From: Paracoccus hibiscisoli
GTDB lineage: Bacteria > Pseudomonadota > Alphaproteobacteria > Rhodobacterales > Rhodobacteraceae
Direction of reading: 5' to 3'
Length of the DNA: 64,000 nucleotides
Assembly: GCF_005048265.1 (NCBI RefSeq)
Contig: NZ_SUNH01000018.1
Span: 42,551 to 106,550 of the forward strand
Under the pieces are notes generated by a model. It had not been told where the DNA came from, made no database searches, and saw only the letters and a program-made list of their open reading frames with translations. A program made the position numbers and the translations under genes. Shown piece after piece: positions 63,874 to 64,000 of this stretch; the first letter of the stretch is position 1, and every line of letters starts with the position of its first letter.

Positions 63874-64000
63874 TAGGTCATGTTGACAAAAGGCGAACCC
63901 AGAGGCGGATAGACGTGATGTCGATGAAGCCCAGGAAGCTTTCAGCGGTTTTGTCGTAGCGTGTGGCGGCCCGGCGTGCGTTTTTCAGCTTGTTGAAGCA
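63874..64000 (-). mobile_element. IS5-family insertion sequence, right part only
   Basis: Begins about AGGTCATGTTGACAAAAGG and contains the 3' end of an IS5-type transposase on the minus strand. The other end is beyond the window, so the exact border and target duplication cannot be fixed. Confidence 0.75.
63878..64000 (-). CDS. IS5-family transposase, C-terminal part (truncated by window edge)
   Basis: The last 40 residues of a DDE transposase: FNKLKNARRAATRYDKTA, SFLGFIDITSIRLWV, then RLLST and stop. This ending (ATRYDKTAESFLGFxxITSIRLW) is the hallmark of many IS5-group transposases in alphaproteobacteria. The rest lies past base 64000. Confidence 0.85.
   Translation of the reverse strand, partial: CFNKLKNARRAATRYDKTAESFLGFIDITSIRLWVRLLST

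Overview
The window is high-GC alphaproteobacterial DNA. Gene content and order fit Rhodobacteraceae, most likely Paracoccus or a close relative: a phaZ / phaC-phaP-phaR polyhydroxyalkanoate cluster with CTGC-N3-GCAG operator sequences of the Paracoccus PhaR type, a frcBCA-like sugar importer with a ROK regulator, and dnaB, pyrE-pyrC, gap, purB, hisC-tyrA, rpsD and thrS among many short Rhodobacterales-type hypothetical genes. This assignment comes from reading the sequence, not from a database search.

Positions 1-36580 are ordinary, densely packed chromosome. In order they hold a DUF486 membrane protein and dnaB; pyrC-pyrE; a short-chain dehydrogenase; gap; an orphan FliG-like gene; purB; a YihY/BrkB membrane protein; an SMR exporter; a MotA/ExbB-like plus OmpA-like pair; a gamma-glutamylcyclotransferase; a DUF2125 protein; hisC-tyrA; rpsD; the ROK regulator with its divergent sugar ABC operon; a Bcr/CflA-type exporter; a DsbA-like protein with an acyl-CoA ligase; a cold-shock gene; thrS; and the PHA cluster. 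A GC-rich hairpin repeat occurs three times between genes. This part ends at a complete tRNA-Ser(GGA) gene followed by a strong terminator.

From the tRNA-Ser 3' end to the right edge the DNA is accessory and heavily rearranged. About 36.9-41.8 kb is debris: a DUF3883 protein, a ParB/HTH-like gene following the tail of a serine recombinase, fused remnants of a helicase-plus-Eco57I/PglX-type methyltransferase defence operon, a 5'-truncated phage-type AAA ATPase, an iteron-like repeat tract, and a chimeric ORF joining a RuvC-like resolvase to an M15 peptidase. About 41.9-57.6 kb is lower in GC and looks like one transferred module: a small secreted protein, a 4404-residue secreted SpvB/RHS-type protein with a variable C-terminal tail, a tiny CPCC-type putative immunity gene, and an orphan peptide-type solute-binding protein. 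The last three are linked by 4-base start/stop overlaps.

The right end (57.8-64 kb) is a tyrosine integrase gene with an in-frame stop, split by three insertion sequences. Two are complete IS66-family elements (58392-60927 and 61000-63796), each bounded by GTAAGCGC ends and perfect 8-base target duplications. The third is the end of an IS5-family element that runs off the window. Removing the elements restores one integrase reading frame, so this is a decaying mobile island whose left end is probably the tRNA-Ser gene and whose right end lies outside the window.
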